64,000 nt of DNA from an uncultured Bacteroidales bacterium (GCA_903879715.1 CAIRMR010000007.1:23991-87990), one strand, 5' to 3'; counted from the first letter of the stretch, positions 27,123 to 37,368 are shown. Numbers and translations are program-made. The notes: a model not told the origin generated them from the letters alone.

Positions 27123-28424
27123 ATGAGAAAAACTACGTTATTCGGGTTTGCAATTTGTATTATTCTAATTGCATTTACGCTCAATTCATTTATGCCGGAA
27201 CAAAGTCCGGCAATTACTTTAAAAAATCACAAAGCTGTTGATTCCATTATTGATAGCTATGTGAATAGAGGTTTTTATCCATTCGTTTATGTAAGGTTAG
27301 AAGATAAAGAGGGCAGGGTATTCTATGAACATAGCATTGTTAACCAGAAATTATTTCCAGGTCTGGTAGTTGGTGGAGATACCTGGATGCGTATCTGGTC
27401 TATGAGTAAGATCGTAACCATCTCGACAGTGCTGAATTTAATTGATAATGGGATTTTGAAACTTAATGATCCTGTTACCAAGTATATACCGGAATTCAGT
27501 AATATAAAGGTTGCAGTAAATGAAGATGGAATGGCTCTTTCACAACTGAAAAACCCAAAGGAGGGATGTCCGATGCACTTGGTTCCCATAGATAGTGTAA
27601 TGACTGTTCTTGACCTGATCAACCATGAAGCAGGCTTTTATTATGCAACTACCAAGATAAGATGTTTGGATTCACTTTTAGCTATGCAAAATCTACCCAC
27701 GGCAGTTAATAGCCAGGAATTGATAAATCGTTTGGCAAAACTTCCTATTATTCAGCAACCGGGCACAGTATATTACTATGGCACAAACATCACAGTACTT
27801 GGTCTGGTAGCTGAACGCGCTACAGGTAAAAGCCTGAAACAATTGGTAGAAGAGCGAATTACGGGTCCGCTGGGCATAAAGGGTTTGCAGTATGGACTTC
27901 CCGAAGGAAAAAAATTGATACCCTGCGCATCTGGGAAAGATACCATTATAAGACTTGCATATCCCGGTGAACTTGACATTTTTGGAGGGAAAGTGCCCGA
28001 TTATGATCCACAGCACAAATTGTTCCTGGGAGGAGAAGGAATGCTGGCAACTGCCGCCGGATATGCTGATTTTCTGAGGATGCTTCTCCAGGGAGGTGAA
28101 CTTAATGGGACCAGGGTTCTTCAGAAATCCACTGTGGAAGATATTCATAAACCACATACACTATTAGATAATGCTTACGGATATAATGGGTATAACCTAT
28201 GGGTAAGCAGTGATTCAATGCGAGTTCAGGGTAAGGGTGATGGTGGACTTTGGATTGGTGGAGGCTACGAAGGAACCCACTTCTGGATGGATCCAAAACG
28301 TGATTTTGTAGGTGTTATAATGACGCAGATGTTCTGGATACAGCCTGGAGGTAATGGAATGAACGATAACATCCGCGGTGAAATATACAGACTGCTTTCT
28401 GATAACCCAATAATTAAAAAATAA
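27123..28424 (+). CDS. Second secreted beta-lactamase-family serine hydrolase
   Basis: This is a 433-residue protein with an N-terminal signal or anchor (residues 7-22). SxxK is Ser93-Lys96 in IWSMSKIV and a Tyr cluster at 217-219 (YYYGTN) supplies the second motif. Late GGGYEG and FWMDPKRDFVGVIMTQM blocks fit the beta-lactamase-related serine hydrolases. It shares fold but little sequence with the preceding gene and lacks its extra C-terminal domain, so a recent duplication is unlikely. It is 57 bp after its neighbour, in the same run of hydrolases placed between the sigma factor and FecR. Confidence 0.85.
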   Translation: MRKTTLFGFAICIILIAFTLNSFMPEQSPAITLKNHKAVDSIIDSYVNRGFYPFVYVRLEDKEGRVFYEHSIVNQKLFPGLVVGGDTWMRIWSMSKIVTISTVLNLIDNGILKLNDPVTKYIPEFSNIKVAVNEDGMALSQLKNPKEGCPMHLVPIDSVMTVLDLINHEAGFYYATTKIRCLDSLLAMQNLPTAVNSQELINRLAKLPIIQQPGTVYYYGTNITVLGLVAERATGKSLKQLVEERITGPLGIKGLQYGLPEGKKLIPCASGKDTIIRLAYPGELDIFGGKVPDYDPQHKLFLGGEGMLATAAGYADFLRMLLQGGELNGTRVLQKSTVEDIHKPHTLLDNAYGYNGYNLWVSSDSMRVQGKGDGGLWIGGGYEGTHFWMDPKRDFVGVIMTQMFWIQPGGNGMNDNIRGEIYRLLSDNPIIKK

Positions 28425-28533
28425 AATATTTTGATGTTTGTTTAGGGATGCAGTATTCCTAAGCGTCTTCCTTTAGATAAGCGTAAACTTATACATCTGT
28501 TAATAGACTTTTCAACAAAAAACATATATCACA

Positions 28534-29583
28534 TTGAAAACTCCGGAATCTATATCATATATAATCACCAATTTTCTATCAGGAGAATGTACCTCTGATG
28601 AGGCAGATTTTTTAATTAAATGGCTTGAAGAAAGCCATAAAAACCGGCTGCATTATTTCAATCTTAAAAGAATTTGGATTGAAGGCCACGACAGTATAGC
28701 TGCCCAGGAACAATTAGAGAAGTCATGGAAGCGACTGGAAGAGAGCATAAGTAATATAGAGGAAGCCGGTCAGCATACTTTAAAACCGATAAAATTTAAT
28801 TGGAAAAAACTGGGTATTGCTGCAACCATTACTCTCTTACTTTCAGTAACTCTCTTCTTTGTTACCCGGCAATATAAACCAAATGACCTTAGTGTTTCTG
28901 TCAACGAAATAAATGTACCCTTTGGTTCAAGGACAAATATTATTCTTCCTGATGGTACAACAGTTTGGTTAAACTCCGGCAGTAAATTAACATACAACAG
29001 CGATTATGGAAAAGAAAACCGGAAAGTTTCGTTACAAGGTGAAGCATTTTTTAATGTTAAGCACAATGAAGGCTCCAACTTCATAGTAAAGACCTCCGAT
29101 ATCGAAATACAAGATTTAGGAACCGAATTTGTTGTAAAAGCATATCCTGATGAGTCCCTGATTGAAACCATCCTCATCAATGGTAAAGTTGAGATAAGTA
29201 AAACAGATAATGTCCTGGATAAAAGACATTATACTTTGAAGCCAAAACAAAAACTGACATACAATAAAATATCACTGGATAATAACAACGAAAAAATATT
29301 TGTTACACAAGTTGATGATCCTCAAGATTATGCAGCCTGGAAGGATGAAAAGCTTATTATAACTTCTGAAACTCTTGAAGCATTGTCTCTAAAACTGGAG
29401 CGATTCTATAATGTGAAAATCATTTTTCAGGACAATTCTGTTAAATCGTTTAAATTCAGTGGTACACTTGACGGTTTAACAGTAGAAGAAGTTTTCATGG
29501 CCATTTCAAAAACTGCTCCGATTGAATATAAAATAACAAAAAATAACATCTATCTGAAAATGAAAAGGAAACCTACTAACTAA
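28534..29583 (+). CDS. FecR-type anti-sigma factor
   Basis: This is a 349-residue inner-membrane protein with a cytoplasmic N-terminal sigma-binding part (1-90), one membrane helix (about 92-111), a periplasmic FecR domain (about 124-222, with VPFGSRTNIILPDGTTVWLNSGSKLTY) and a C-terminal DUF4974/STN-like domain (about 272-345). It receives the signal from the SusC STN domain and releases the ECF sigma factor. The only plausible start is TTG at 28534, as no early in-frame ATG exists. Separation from its sigma factor by three hydrolase genes is unusual. Confidence 0.88.
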   Translation: MKTPESISYIITNFLSGECTSDEADFLIKWLEESHKNRLHYFNLKRIWIEGHDSIAAQEQLEKSWKRLEESISNIEEAGQHTLKPIKFNWKKLGIAATITLLLSVTLFFVTRQYKPNDLSVSVNEINVPFGSRTNIILPDGTTVWLNSGSKLTYNSDYGKENRKVSLQGEAFFNVKHNEGSNFIVKTSDIEIQDLGTEFVVKAYPDESLIETILINGKVEISKTDNVLDKRHYTLKPKQKLTYNKISLDNNNEKIFVTQVDDPQDYAAWKDEKLIITSETLEALSLKLERFYNVKIIFQDNSVKSFKFSGTLDGLTVEEVFMAISKTAPIEYKITKNNIYLKMKRKPTN

Positions 29584-29599
29584 ATTGAGAATAAAAAAA

Positions 29600-29625
29600 C
29601 CGGAAAATGCGGCAACATTCCCCGG
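29600..29625 (+). terminator. Hairpin between FecR and SusC
   Basis: CCGGAAAATG pairs imperfectly with CATTCCCCGG around a short loop, 17 bp after the FecR stop and preceded by an A-run. A hairpin at this position would reduce read-through and separate the regulator transcript from the strongly expressed susC; its downstream T-run is poor. Confidence 0.45.
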
Positions 29626-29691
29626 CTGATTAATTAATTCTCTCTCCTATAAAAAGGCAGAAAATCTTTTAACCCTAGAAGCAACAAATTT

Positions 29692-32600
29692 ATGAAAAAA
29701 AATACTCTCCTGAGCATTTTGCATCTATATAATGATGTGAAAAAAATATCTCTGGCTATGAAATTTACTCTCTTCTTCGTTTTACTTTCTGTTTTTCAGG
29801 TTTCTGCATTAACGTTATATTCACAGGGCAATATATCGTTGAATATGAAAAACACGCCTGTAAGATTTGTTATTAAAGAAATTGAAAAACAGTCACATAT
29901 AAGCTTTTTCTACAATGATACCTTGCACGAATTAGATACAAAAATCTCGGTTGTAGCAAACAACGAACCTGTATTCGCAGTCCTGTCATCCTCCCTTGAT
30001 CCGATAGGTATGACATACCAGAAAATCAAAGAAAATTTTGTTGTGATTGTTCCCAAAACTATTGCAAAACCTGATGTTGTTGCCCAACCTATAACTGTCA
30101 GTGGTCAGGTAATAGATAAAGAAGGAAATTCGATTGTTGGTGTTACAGTGGCTATTAAAGGCACAACAATGGGTACTGTTACTGATGTAAACGGTAAGTT
30201 CTCACTTAATGTTCCATCAGAAGATGTCATACTTGTTTTTTCTTTTATTGGGATGAAATCGCAGGAAGTGCCTTTAGCCGGGAGAATTGTACTCAATATA
30301 ACAATGGAAAATGACGCGGTAAACCTAGAAACCACCGTTGTTATTGGATACGGAACTCAGATTAAAAAAAATCTTTCCAGTTCAATATCCATAGTTGATG
30401 CTGAGAAGCTTACCTCAACCCAGGCACCTTCTTTTGAAGGAAGTCTACAGGGACGTGCTGCAGGTGTTGAAGTAACCAGTGGTAGTGCCTTAGCTGGCGC
30501 AGCTGTTAAGGTACGTATTCGTGGTACTTCTTCTATCAGCGCTAACAGCGAACCCCTTTATGTAATTGATGGCATGCCTGTTGAAAGCGGCGCAATAAGC
30601 TCTTCCCAACCTGGCGCGGAAATGGGTAACTACACCTTACAAACTGCAGCTACTACAAATGCACTCGCCAGTATTAACCCTTCTGATATTGAATCAGTGG
30701 AGGTATTAAAAGATGCCGCTGCATCAGCTATATATGGATCAAGAGGAGCCAATGGTGTTGTATTGATAACCACAAAAAAAGGAAAGGCTGGAAAGACCAA
30801 AATTAATGCATCCATTTATGCTGGCCTCTCAGATATTACTCATCGGCGAACGCTACTCAATTCAGATCAATTTATAGCACTGTCTCAGGAAGCCTGGGTA
30901 AATGGTGGACTTAATATAGATAATTACTGGAAAAAAAATCCTGGACTACTGGTTGATGGGCTCACACAAGAACAAGCTGAAAATACAAATACCGATTGGA
31001 TTGATCAGGTCCTACAAATTGGTCAGGTTCAGAATTACAATGTATCAGTTTCTGGCGGGAATGAAAAAAACATATTTTATTTTAGTGCAAATTATTCAAA
31101 CCAGGAAACCATTTTAAAGGGCAATAAATACAAAAGTTATGGCACCCGGCTTAATTTCGAGCATCAGATAAGTAAAATGTTCAGGCTTGGTGGCAATATG
31201 ATGCTGAATCATGTTGATAATAACCAGGTGCCAACCAGTTGGGCCGGTGGTATTGGTGCCGTGGGTGATGTGTTGCCTATCTGGCCAGTGTACAAAGAAG
31301 ATGGAACCTATTTCAATATTATTAAGAATCCGGTAGCCCAGATTAACTTACGCACAATTCATCTCACTAGTAATCAGATTTTAGGGAACTGGTTCTTAAA
31401 AGTAAATATAATTAAAGGACTGGTTTTCCAAACTGATTTTGGTACAAATATGTTGTTTAATGATGATTTTCATTATAGCGATGGACGTATTAGTACCACA
31501 GGCCGAACAACTTCGGCAACAGTTATAGGTAACAGTATATCCTGGAACTTTAAAAACTCGTTGAATTATAAGACAAAAATCAACGGACATAATTTTGATA
31601 TCCTGGCGGCGACTGATGCACAGCAATCTAAAACCAAATCCAACTCCATGTTTGGTGAATCCTATTTTAATACTACCATGCAATACCCTTCTGACGCAAA
31701 AACCCAAAGTGCATCATATCTCGAAACCGGTTATTCTTTCCTGTCCTTTATAGGAAGATTCAATTATGATTTCAAAGGACGCTACCTGTTTTCCACAAGT
31801 TTGAGAGCGGATGCCTCCTCTCGTTTTGCCCCCAATAATCGCTGGGGTTATTTCCCGACCGCATCTGTGGGCTATATCCTTAGTGAGGAATCCTATTTTG
31901 CACCTTTGAAAAAAGTATTCAATCTGATGAAACTCAGAGCAAGCTACGGCATTGTTGGCAATGCCGAGATTGGAAACTATGTCTATTATTCTACATATTC
32001 TGTAGGTAGATATGACGGGAATACGGGTATATCGCTACAGAACTTAGGCGATGATCAACTGGGTTGGGAAAAAACAGCCCAATTAGACCTGGGGCTTACA
32101 TGGGAAGCTTTAAACGGAAGAATAAGCGGCGAATTTGATTATTACAATAAGCTCACTACTGATCTTTTATTGCCATTCCCTGTGTCACAAATGACAGGCG
32201 TAGCGTCTATCACAAAAAATGTTGGAACACTAAGTAATAAGGGCGTAGATATAATGCTGAATAGTGTCAATATAACTAATGGAAAGTTTACGTGGGAGAC
32301 AAGTTTGACTTTTAATCATAATAAAAATTTGGTTGTTGATCTTTCAGATGAATTAGGTGAAGGGATTACTATACAGAGTGGTGGTTTAGGTTCTTTTACT
32401 GTCTATAAAGGATATCCCGTAGGTATAAACGAGATGGTCGAATGGGGAGGTGTTGATAAAGCAACCGGTGAGGATACTTATATTGATGCTGAAGGAAAAA
32501 AAATATTGTACAGCCAGGTAATAACTGATTATGGCACTTTTAACAACTTTTATACTAAGAATAAAAAGCCTATGGGGAATCCATGGCCTAAATATACAGG

Positions 32601-33099
32601 TGGCATGGACAATCGGTTTACATTTAAAAACTGGTACATGAATATCATGGTCAACTATTCTGTAGGAAAAGATTTTCTACTTGGTGAGCAGGCTCAATAT
32701 GTTGCTGCTTTTGGGGCACAAAAGATAAATCCTCCTGATTATGTTCTTGATCGTTGGCAGCTACCTGGCGATAATGCAGCAATTTCACAGCTCAATCTTC
32801 AGAGTGTAAATTGGAATAATACATCGGAATGGTTACATCGGGTTGATTATTTACGGGTAAAAGATGTAACCTTAGGATACAAGTTCAATCTGAAAAAGAG
32901 TTCATTGTTTACAGGAATTAATTGCTATATAAAGCTAACAAACATCTTGACATTTACCAATGCGCCAGATTATTTCTGGGATCCGGAATTCACAGGCGCA
33001 ATTCAAAATAATGTAGCCGGTAATTTACAAAATGGAAGTGGTTACAGATCCGATCCCCAGGCTAAAACGTATATAGTAGGAGTTTCACTCGATCTTTAA
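29692..33099 (+). CDS. SusC-like TonB-dependent transporter with STN signalling domain
   Basis: This is a 1135-residue outer-membrane transporter. A signal region (about 22-45) precedes an STN domain (about 48-118, SLNMKNTPVRFVIKEIEKQ), then a carboxypeptidase-D-like regulatory domain (about 130-205), a plug (VIGYGTQIKKNLSSSIS, then IYGSRGANGVVLITTKKGK) and a 22-strand barrel ending in VGVSLDL. With the STN domain it both imports oligosaccharide with SusD and signals to FecR. The length fits the STN-containing class. Confidence 0.93.
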   Translation: MKKNTLLSILHLYNDVKKISLAMKFTLFFVLLSVFQVSALTLYSQGNISLNMKNTPVRFVIKEIEKQSHISFFYNDTLHELDTKISVVANNEPVFAVLSSSLDPIGMTYQKIKENFVVIVPKTIAKPDVVAQPITVSGQVIDKEGNSIVGVTVAIKGTTMGTVTDVNGKFSLNVPSEDVILVFSFIGMKSQEVPLAGRIVLNITMENDAVNLETTVVIGYGTQIKKNLSSSISIVDAEKLTSTQAPSFEGSLQGRAAGVEVTSGSALAGAAVKVRIRGTSSISANSEPLYVIDGMPVESGAISSSQPGAEMGNYTLQTAATTNALASINPSDIESVEVLKDAAASAIYGSRGANGVVLITTKKGKAGKTKINASIYAGLSDITHRRTLLNSDQFIALSQEAWVNGGLNIDNYWKKNPGLLVDGLTQEQAENTNTDWIDQVLQIGQVQNYNVSVSGGNEKNIFYFSANYSNQETILKGNKYKSYGTRLNFEHQISKMFRLGGNMMLNHVDNNQVPTSWAGGIGAVGDVLPIWPVYKEDGTYFNIIKNPVAQINLRTIHLTSNQILGNWFLKVNIIKGLVFQTDFGTNMLFNDDFHYSDGRISTTGRTTSATVIGNSISWNFKNSLNYKTKINGHNFDILAATDAQQSKTKSNSMFGESYFNTTMQYPSDAKTQSASYLETGYSFLSFIGRFNYDFKGRYLFSTSLRADASSRFAPNNRWGYFPTASVGYILSEESYFAPLKKVFNLMKLRASYGIVGNAEIGNYVYYSTYSVGRYDGNTGISLQNLGDDQLGWEKTAQLDLGLTWEALNGRISGEFDYYNKLTTDLLLPFPVSQMTGVASITKNVGTLSNKGVDIMLNSVNITNGKFTWETSLTFNHNKNLVVDLSDELGEGITIQSGGLGSFTVYKGYPVGINEMVEWGGVDKATGEDTYIDAEGKKILYSQVITDYGTFNNFYTKNKKPMGNPWPKYTGGMDNRFTFKNWYMNIMVNYSVGKDFLLGEQAQYVAAFGAQKINPPDYVLDRWQLPGDNAAISQLNLQSVNWNNTSEWLHRVDYLRVKDVTLGYKFNLKKSSLFTGINCYIKLTNILTFTNAPDYFWDPEFTGAIQNNVAGNLQNGSGYRSDPQAKTYIVGVSLDL

Positions 33100-33323
33100 T
33101 GTATTGCTCCGATACTGTCTGGACCATTGAAATAAAATGCCTGAAATACTGCAAAATTGTGCAGAAATGTACTAAACATCCAAACGAAATTTTCATTTGA
33201 CCACTTGATTAAATTGTTCCAAATAAATAACGATGAAACGAGCCATGCCAAAACTTTGTCACACAGAGGAATGATTATGCATGGCGAGTTCCATGTGACC
33301 AGTAAAAAATAAAATACAAACAC

Positions 33324-34676
33324 ATGAAAAAGACTTTAGTAATATCAATTTTGATCCTGTCACTTTTAACAGGGTGTGAGGGCTTTCTCGATAATCCACC
33401 TCCTACTGGACTCTCGGCAGATAAACTGGTCGATATACCATCAATGCAGGCTTTAATTGCCGGTGCATATGATTTAGCGAGAACTTTTGTCCCTCAGTCC
33501 TCTCTTTATGCGACGGCTATGGTAAGAGATGTTATAGTAGTTAACAGGGCTGAATATGCACAATTTTACGACCACCAGTTGTCGGATAATATGTCATCAT
33601 GGATGTATACATCAGCTTACAGTGTACTTCATAACATTAACACAGTAGCTACTAGCGATGTAGAAAAAATGCAAGGTACAGTTGCCGTGAAGAATGCTGT
33701 TTTAGGGGATATGCATTTCCTGAGGGCACTGGTTTATTTTGATTTGAACAATTATTTTGAATTGCCATCTACCGGGTACTCGGTTCCATTAGTAAAAGTC
33801 CCTATTGGTGCAAACGACAGGGTTTCATGTACTCCTTCCGCTGATATAATAAAATCAATTGAAGAAGACATTGAATTGGCCAGGACCTATTTTAAAGAAA
33901 CTTCAGGCGTGTCTAATTATTATGCTGCTACTGCATTAGCTGCACGCATTTACTTCTTTAATAAAGAATATGACAAAGCATATGAAAGAGCAAATGAAGT
34001 GATTGCAAGTGGAAAGTATAAAATTGAAAACGACGTAAAGGCTCCATTTGTTCCTAAGGCTAATTCTCTTGAAAATATCTTTTCTTTCAAGTATAATTCA
34101 GCAGATGGTAGTGGAAATTCTCCTACGAGCACCACATATGAAGCATATCAATTAAACGAATCGAGTGGTTTTTACAGATTAAATCCGGAAGAAGTACTCT
34201 CGCACCTCATGCTGACTGATTCAACAGACAAACGATATCTGGCCTTTTACACCAAGCAACCTTCCTATACCTATATCAATGGCAAGTATTCAACGGATCA
34301 AATGAGCTTAATATACATCCGGTTAGCAGAAATGTATTTAACCAGGGCCGAAGCAAATATAATGAAGAACAATTCCGTAAGCCAGCAAGATATTGACGAC
34401 ATTAATATCATCCGGAAAAGGGCAAATGCATCGACAGTAATAAATTCAATTCCAGATGTGCAAACAACACTTGATATTATTTTCAATGAGCGAACTAAAG
34501 AACTGGCTATTGAAAATGGGGATCATTACCTCAATGTTAAACGTCTGCAAAAGGGAATTGTTAGAATACCATCCGAAGGAACCGGATTAAAACCTTATAG
34601 TGAATACAGCGATTTATTGGCCTTCCCCTTCCCGCCAAATGAAGTGATCATACATAATCTTACCCGTAATCCCTGA
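33324..34676 (+). CDS. SusD-like glycan-binding lipoprotein
   Basis: This is a 450-residue surface lipoprotein (LLTGCEGFLDNPP, Cys18) with the SusD/RagB pattern: TPR-like helices around AVLGDMHFLRALVYFDLNNYF and a C-terminal IRLAEMYLTRAEA...IIRKRAN, then IFNERTKELAIENGDHYLNVKR. It caps the SusC barrel and captures oligosaccharides. It is shorter than many SusD proteins (500-600). The 224-bp gap from susC is longer than usual and holds no gene I can support. Confidence 0.9.
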   Translation: MKKTLVISILILSLLTGCEGFLDNPPPTGLSADKLVDIPSMQALIAGAYDLARTFVPQSSLYATAMVRDVIVVNRAEYAQFYDHQLSDNMSSWMYTSAYSVLHNINTVATSDVEKMQGTVAVKNAVLGDMHFLRALVYFDLNNYFELPSTGYSVPLVKVPIGANDRVSCTPSADIIKSIEEDIELARTYFKETSGVSNYYAATALAARIYFFNKEYDKAYERANEVIASGKYKIENDVKAPFVPKANSLENIFSFKYNSADGSGNSPTSTTYEAYQLNESSGFYRLNPEEVLSHLMLTDSTDKRYLAFYTKQPSYTYINGKYSTDQMSLIYIRLAEMYLTRAEANIMKNNSVSQQDIDDINIIRKRANASTVINSIPDVQTTLDIIFNERTKELAIENGDHYLNVKRLQKGIVRIPSEGTGLKPYSEYSDLLAFPFPPNEVIIHNLTRNP

Positions 34677-34759
34677 TAGCTTTTAACTTGCTATAATGTT
34701 GATTAAAATTACCTGTTAGCTAAATGTCATGCTTGTTACAGAAAACTCTACATATTAAA

Positions 34760-36457
34760 ATGAAAATAATTCTGCTGCTTTTTATTTTTTTACCGGTATT
34801 GCTGTCAGCCCAGGATTTAAATTATACTAATCCTATATTGCCGGGCAGTTATCCTGATCCTTCGATATGCCGTGTTGGTAATGACTTTTATATTGTTAAC
34901 TCGTCTTTCGAATATTATCCGGGCCTCCCCATCCATCATAGCAACGATCTGGTTAATTGGGAATTGGTTGGTTATGGTTTGCACCGCGAAGAACAATGTA
35001 CCGGCAAAATGAACCTTGTTGATGTGCAGTCGCGCGGAGGCATACATGCTCCCACCATTCGTTATCATGAAGGCACATTCTATATTATTACCACAAATGT
35101 CTATTCGCCGATTGACAAAACACAGCCCACAAAATTTATTAATTTTATTATAACGGCTCAAAATGTAAAGGGGCCATGGTCTGATCCTCATATTATTGAA
35201 GGTGCACCTGGTATTGATCCTGATATATTTTTCGATGATAATGGCAGAGTTTATTATATAGGTACACAGGATGTTACTCAGCCAAACGATAACGGAATAG
35301 GGGAAATTTGGGTTCAGCAGCTCGATATAAAGGAATGGGAACTTATAGGCGAACGCAAGGCAATTTGGCAGGGTGCCTGTGGAGGATGCTGCGTAGAGGG
35401 GCCACACATGTACAAAAAAAATGAAACTTATTATTTAATGATTGCTGAAGGAGGTACCAGCTTAAACCATGCAGTCATGATTGCCGCGAGTGATAAAATA
35501 TCCGGGCCATTTGAATCCGATCCCAGGAATCCGATTCTCACATCCCGGCATCTGTCCCAAAAAAATTGGGTTAACAGTACCGGTCATGCCGATTTAGTAG
35601 AACTTTCCGATGGTAGATGGTATATGGTGGCATTAGGCATTCGCAACGACGAAGAAGGAACTTCGAATATGGGCCGCGAAACACACCTCTTGCCTGTAGT
35701 TTGGGAACCCGCCACAGTCCGTTGGAAAGAAGTGAATAAAGATAATTGGCAACCCGTTGAATATTTGTATCCCGTGGTTGCACCTGAAACCGGAAAAGTG
35801 GAACGCTATACAAAGTTGCCGTTTGCCGGTAAAGCGCAAAAACAAAATGATGCCCTCGTTGATAATTTCGATTCCACTGAACTTGATCTGGAATGGAACT
35901 TCCGTAGGGTACCTATGGCAAATACATATTCTTTAACAGCTAAAAAAGGATACTTGCGTTTATACCTGAAACCAGATACAATTATAGAAAGAGGCCGTTG
36001 CAGCATTATGGGTTTGCGCCAGAAAGAAAGTGATTTTGAGTATTCTGCATCTATGAACTTCCTGCCTCAGAAAAACAATGCCGAAGCAGGTCTCAGCATT
36101 TTTCAGCAGGATGACAGTTATATAAACTTCACAATCATTAAAGAAGATGGCGTAAATACACTGAAAATTGTAGTTGCCGAACAAAATAAGGAACCTCTTT
36201 TACTCAAAAAGGAAGCGATCATTAACTTCAAAGGGGATATTGTCTTCAAAGTAAAATCCATGGTTAATAAATATACATACCTATATTCTGTTGATCAGGG
36301 AAGAACTTTTACCTCCTTTGCCGAAACAAGAGCCGATCTAATTATAAGTAAAGGGTACACTGGGGCATACCTCGGTATCTATGCAACAGGAAATAGTCTC
36401 AAAATAGAAGAATACGCTGATTTCGATTGGATACTATATAAGGCGTATCAAAGATAA
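34760..36457 (+). CDS. GH43 glycosidase (beta-xylosidase/arabinofuranosidase type), secreted
   Basis: This is a 565-residue protein with a signal peptide (1-17, LLSA-Q). A five-bladed GH43 domain (about 20-330) carries the catalytic Asp33 (SYPDPSICR), Asp153 (GIDPDIF) and Glu213 (CVEGPHM), all intact. A C-terminal beta-sandwich domain (about 370-560) is typical of beta-xylosidase-type GH43. An upstream in-frame ATG at 34724 would add 12 residues before the signal peptide; the ATG at 34760 is preferred. It points to xylan or arabinoxylan side-chain and oligomer breakdown, in line with the esterase genes nearby. Confidence 0.88.
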   Translation: MKIILLLFIFLPVLLSAQDLNYTNPILPGSYPDPSICRVGNDFYIVNSSFEYYPGLPIHHSNDLVNWELVGYGLHREEQCTGKMNLVDVQSRGGIHAPTIRYHEGTFYIITTNVYSPIDKTQPTKFINFIITAQNVKGPWSDPHIIEGAPGIDPDIFFDDNGRVYYIGTQDVTQPNDNGIGEIWVQQLDIKEWELIGERKAIWQGACGGCCVEGPHMYKKNETYYLMIAEGGTSLNHAVMIAASDKISGPFESDPRNPILTSRHLSQKNWVNSTGHADLVELSDGRWYMVALGIRNDEEGTSNMGRETHLLPVVWEPATVRWKEVNKDNWQPVEYLYPVVAPETGKVERYTKLPFAGKAQKQNDALVDNFDSTELDLEWNFRRVPMANTYSLTAKKGYLRLYLKPDTIIERGRCSIMGLRQKESDFEYSASMNFLPQKNNAEAGLSIFQQDDSYINFTIIKEDGVNTLKIVVAEQNKEPLLLKKEAIINFKGDIVFKVKSMVNKYTYLYSVDQGRTFTSFAETRADLIISKGYTGAYLGIYATGNSLKIEEYADFDWILYKAYQR

Positions 36458-36525
36458 AACCTTGTTTTCAAGTCTTGATAACAGGTTAAATTTCAAATGT
36501 AATACTAACTAAAAAACCATTAATT

Positions 36526-37368
36526 ATGAAAACAAAAATTACTTTAAGAAAAAGAAGAACCTTAATATCCTTGCTGGCCACAGTTGGTTTATTGGTTACA
36601 TTAATTTTCATTGCCGGCTGTTATGAGTTTACTACAGTGGGTCAGCCTGTTGCCGGATACACCAACAGTTCATTTCAGGTACCTATTGTTCTAAAACCAA
36701 ATGATCCGAATTTTAACAATGAACTTCATGACTATGGTCTTTTTGGTGTTTTACTGCCTATAGGCTGGACAATAGACGATAACATAGCTTTTAATGTTAA
36801 AGGAACATATGTGACATTTGATCCGCTAAAACCATTTAGTACGGATGGAATATTAATACATAGTGATGTTTACTCCAAAATGTATGAAGATTCGGTTGGG
36901 TCGCCGGCAGGATATTATTGGTGGGGAGGAAAATCCAATGCTAAATATTATGTAGATAATCTTGATTCTATTAGTCTTACTGTAACAATACATACGGATA
37001 ATCAGGTTGGCAACTTCGAACTACAGTATGCAATAGGCACTCTCGATTATTGGGAACGTTATCCAGTAGCAGATATTAGCAATAAAATCCCAATTTCTAT
37101 TTCTTTAGGAACAGGCATTTCTGCCTATTTAGAAAAACAAATTTCAGTTAACCTCAATTCTTCATCCAAAATACTTACTGTTGATATGGGTGACGTCAAG
37201 AATGCAAATATTCAGATATTTGATTTGACAGGAAGACTTACAAAAGAAACAAAGTCCGCATCCGGAGTTAAAACGCTTAATCTGAATGATCTTCGACCAG
37301 GTTCCTATATTATAAGTGTAAAAACCAGCAATGGAAAAGTCACAAAGAAAATAGTACTAGAAAGGTAA
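36526..37368 (+). CDS. PUL-associated protein with lipobox and T9SS sorting domain
   Basis: This is a 280-residue protein. The N-terminus has a lipoprotein-like signal (IFIAGCYEF, Cys32). The middle (about 45-200) is beta-rich with no catalytic motif I can identify (GYYWWGGKSNAKYYVDNLDSISLTV). The last 65 residues (VDMGDVKNANIQIFDLTGRL, then LRPGSYIISVKTSNGKVTKKIVLER) form a type A T9SS C-terminal domain. A protein with both a lipobox and a T9SS domain is uncommon, since T9SS cargo is normally soluble in the periplasm. It may bind or present glycan at the surface. A strong terminator follows. Confidence 0.75.
   Translation: MKTKITLRKRRTLISLLATVGLLVTLIFIAGCYEFTTVGQPVAGYTNSSFQVPIVLKPNDPNFNNELHDYGLFGVLLPIGWTIDDNIAFNVKGTYVTFDPLKPFSTDGILIHSDVYSKMYEDSVGSPAGYYWWGGKSNAKYYVDNLDSISLTVTIHTDNQVGNFELQYAIGTLDYWERYPVADISNKIPISISLGTGISAYLEKQISVNLNSSSKILTVDMGDVKNANIQIFDLTGRLTKETKSASGVKTLNLNDLRPGSYIISVKTSNGKVTKKIVLER

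Noticed and set aside
29692..33099. Minus-strand open frames within susC and other large genes
   Set aside because: They lie fully inside genes with strong family signatures and have no protein-like features.
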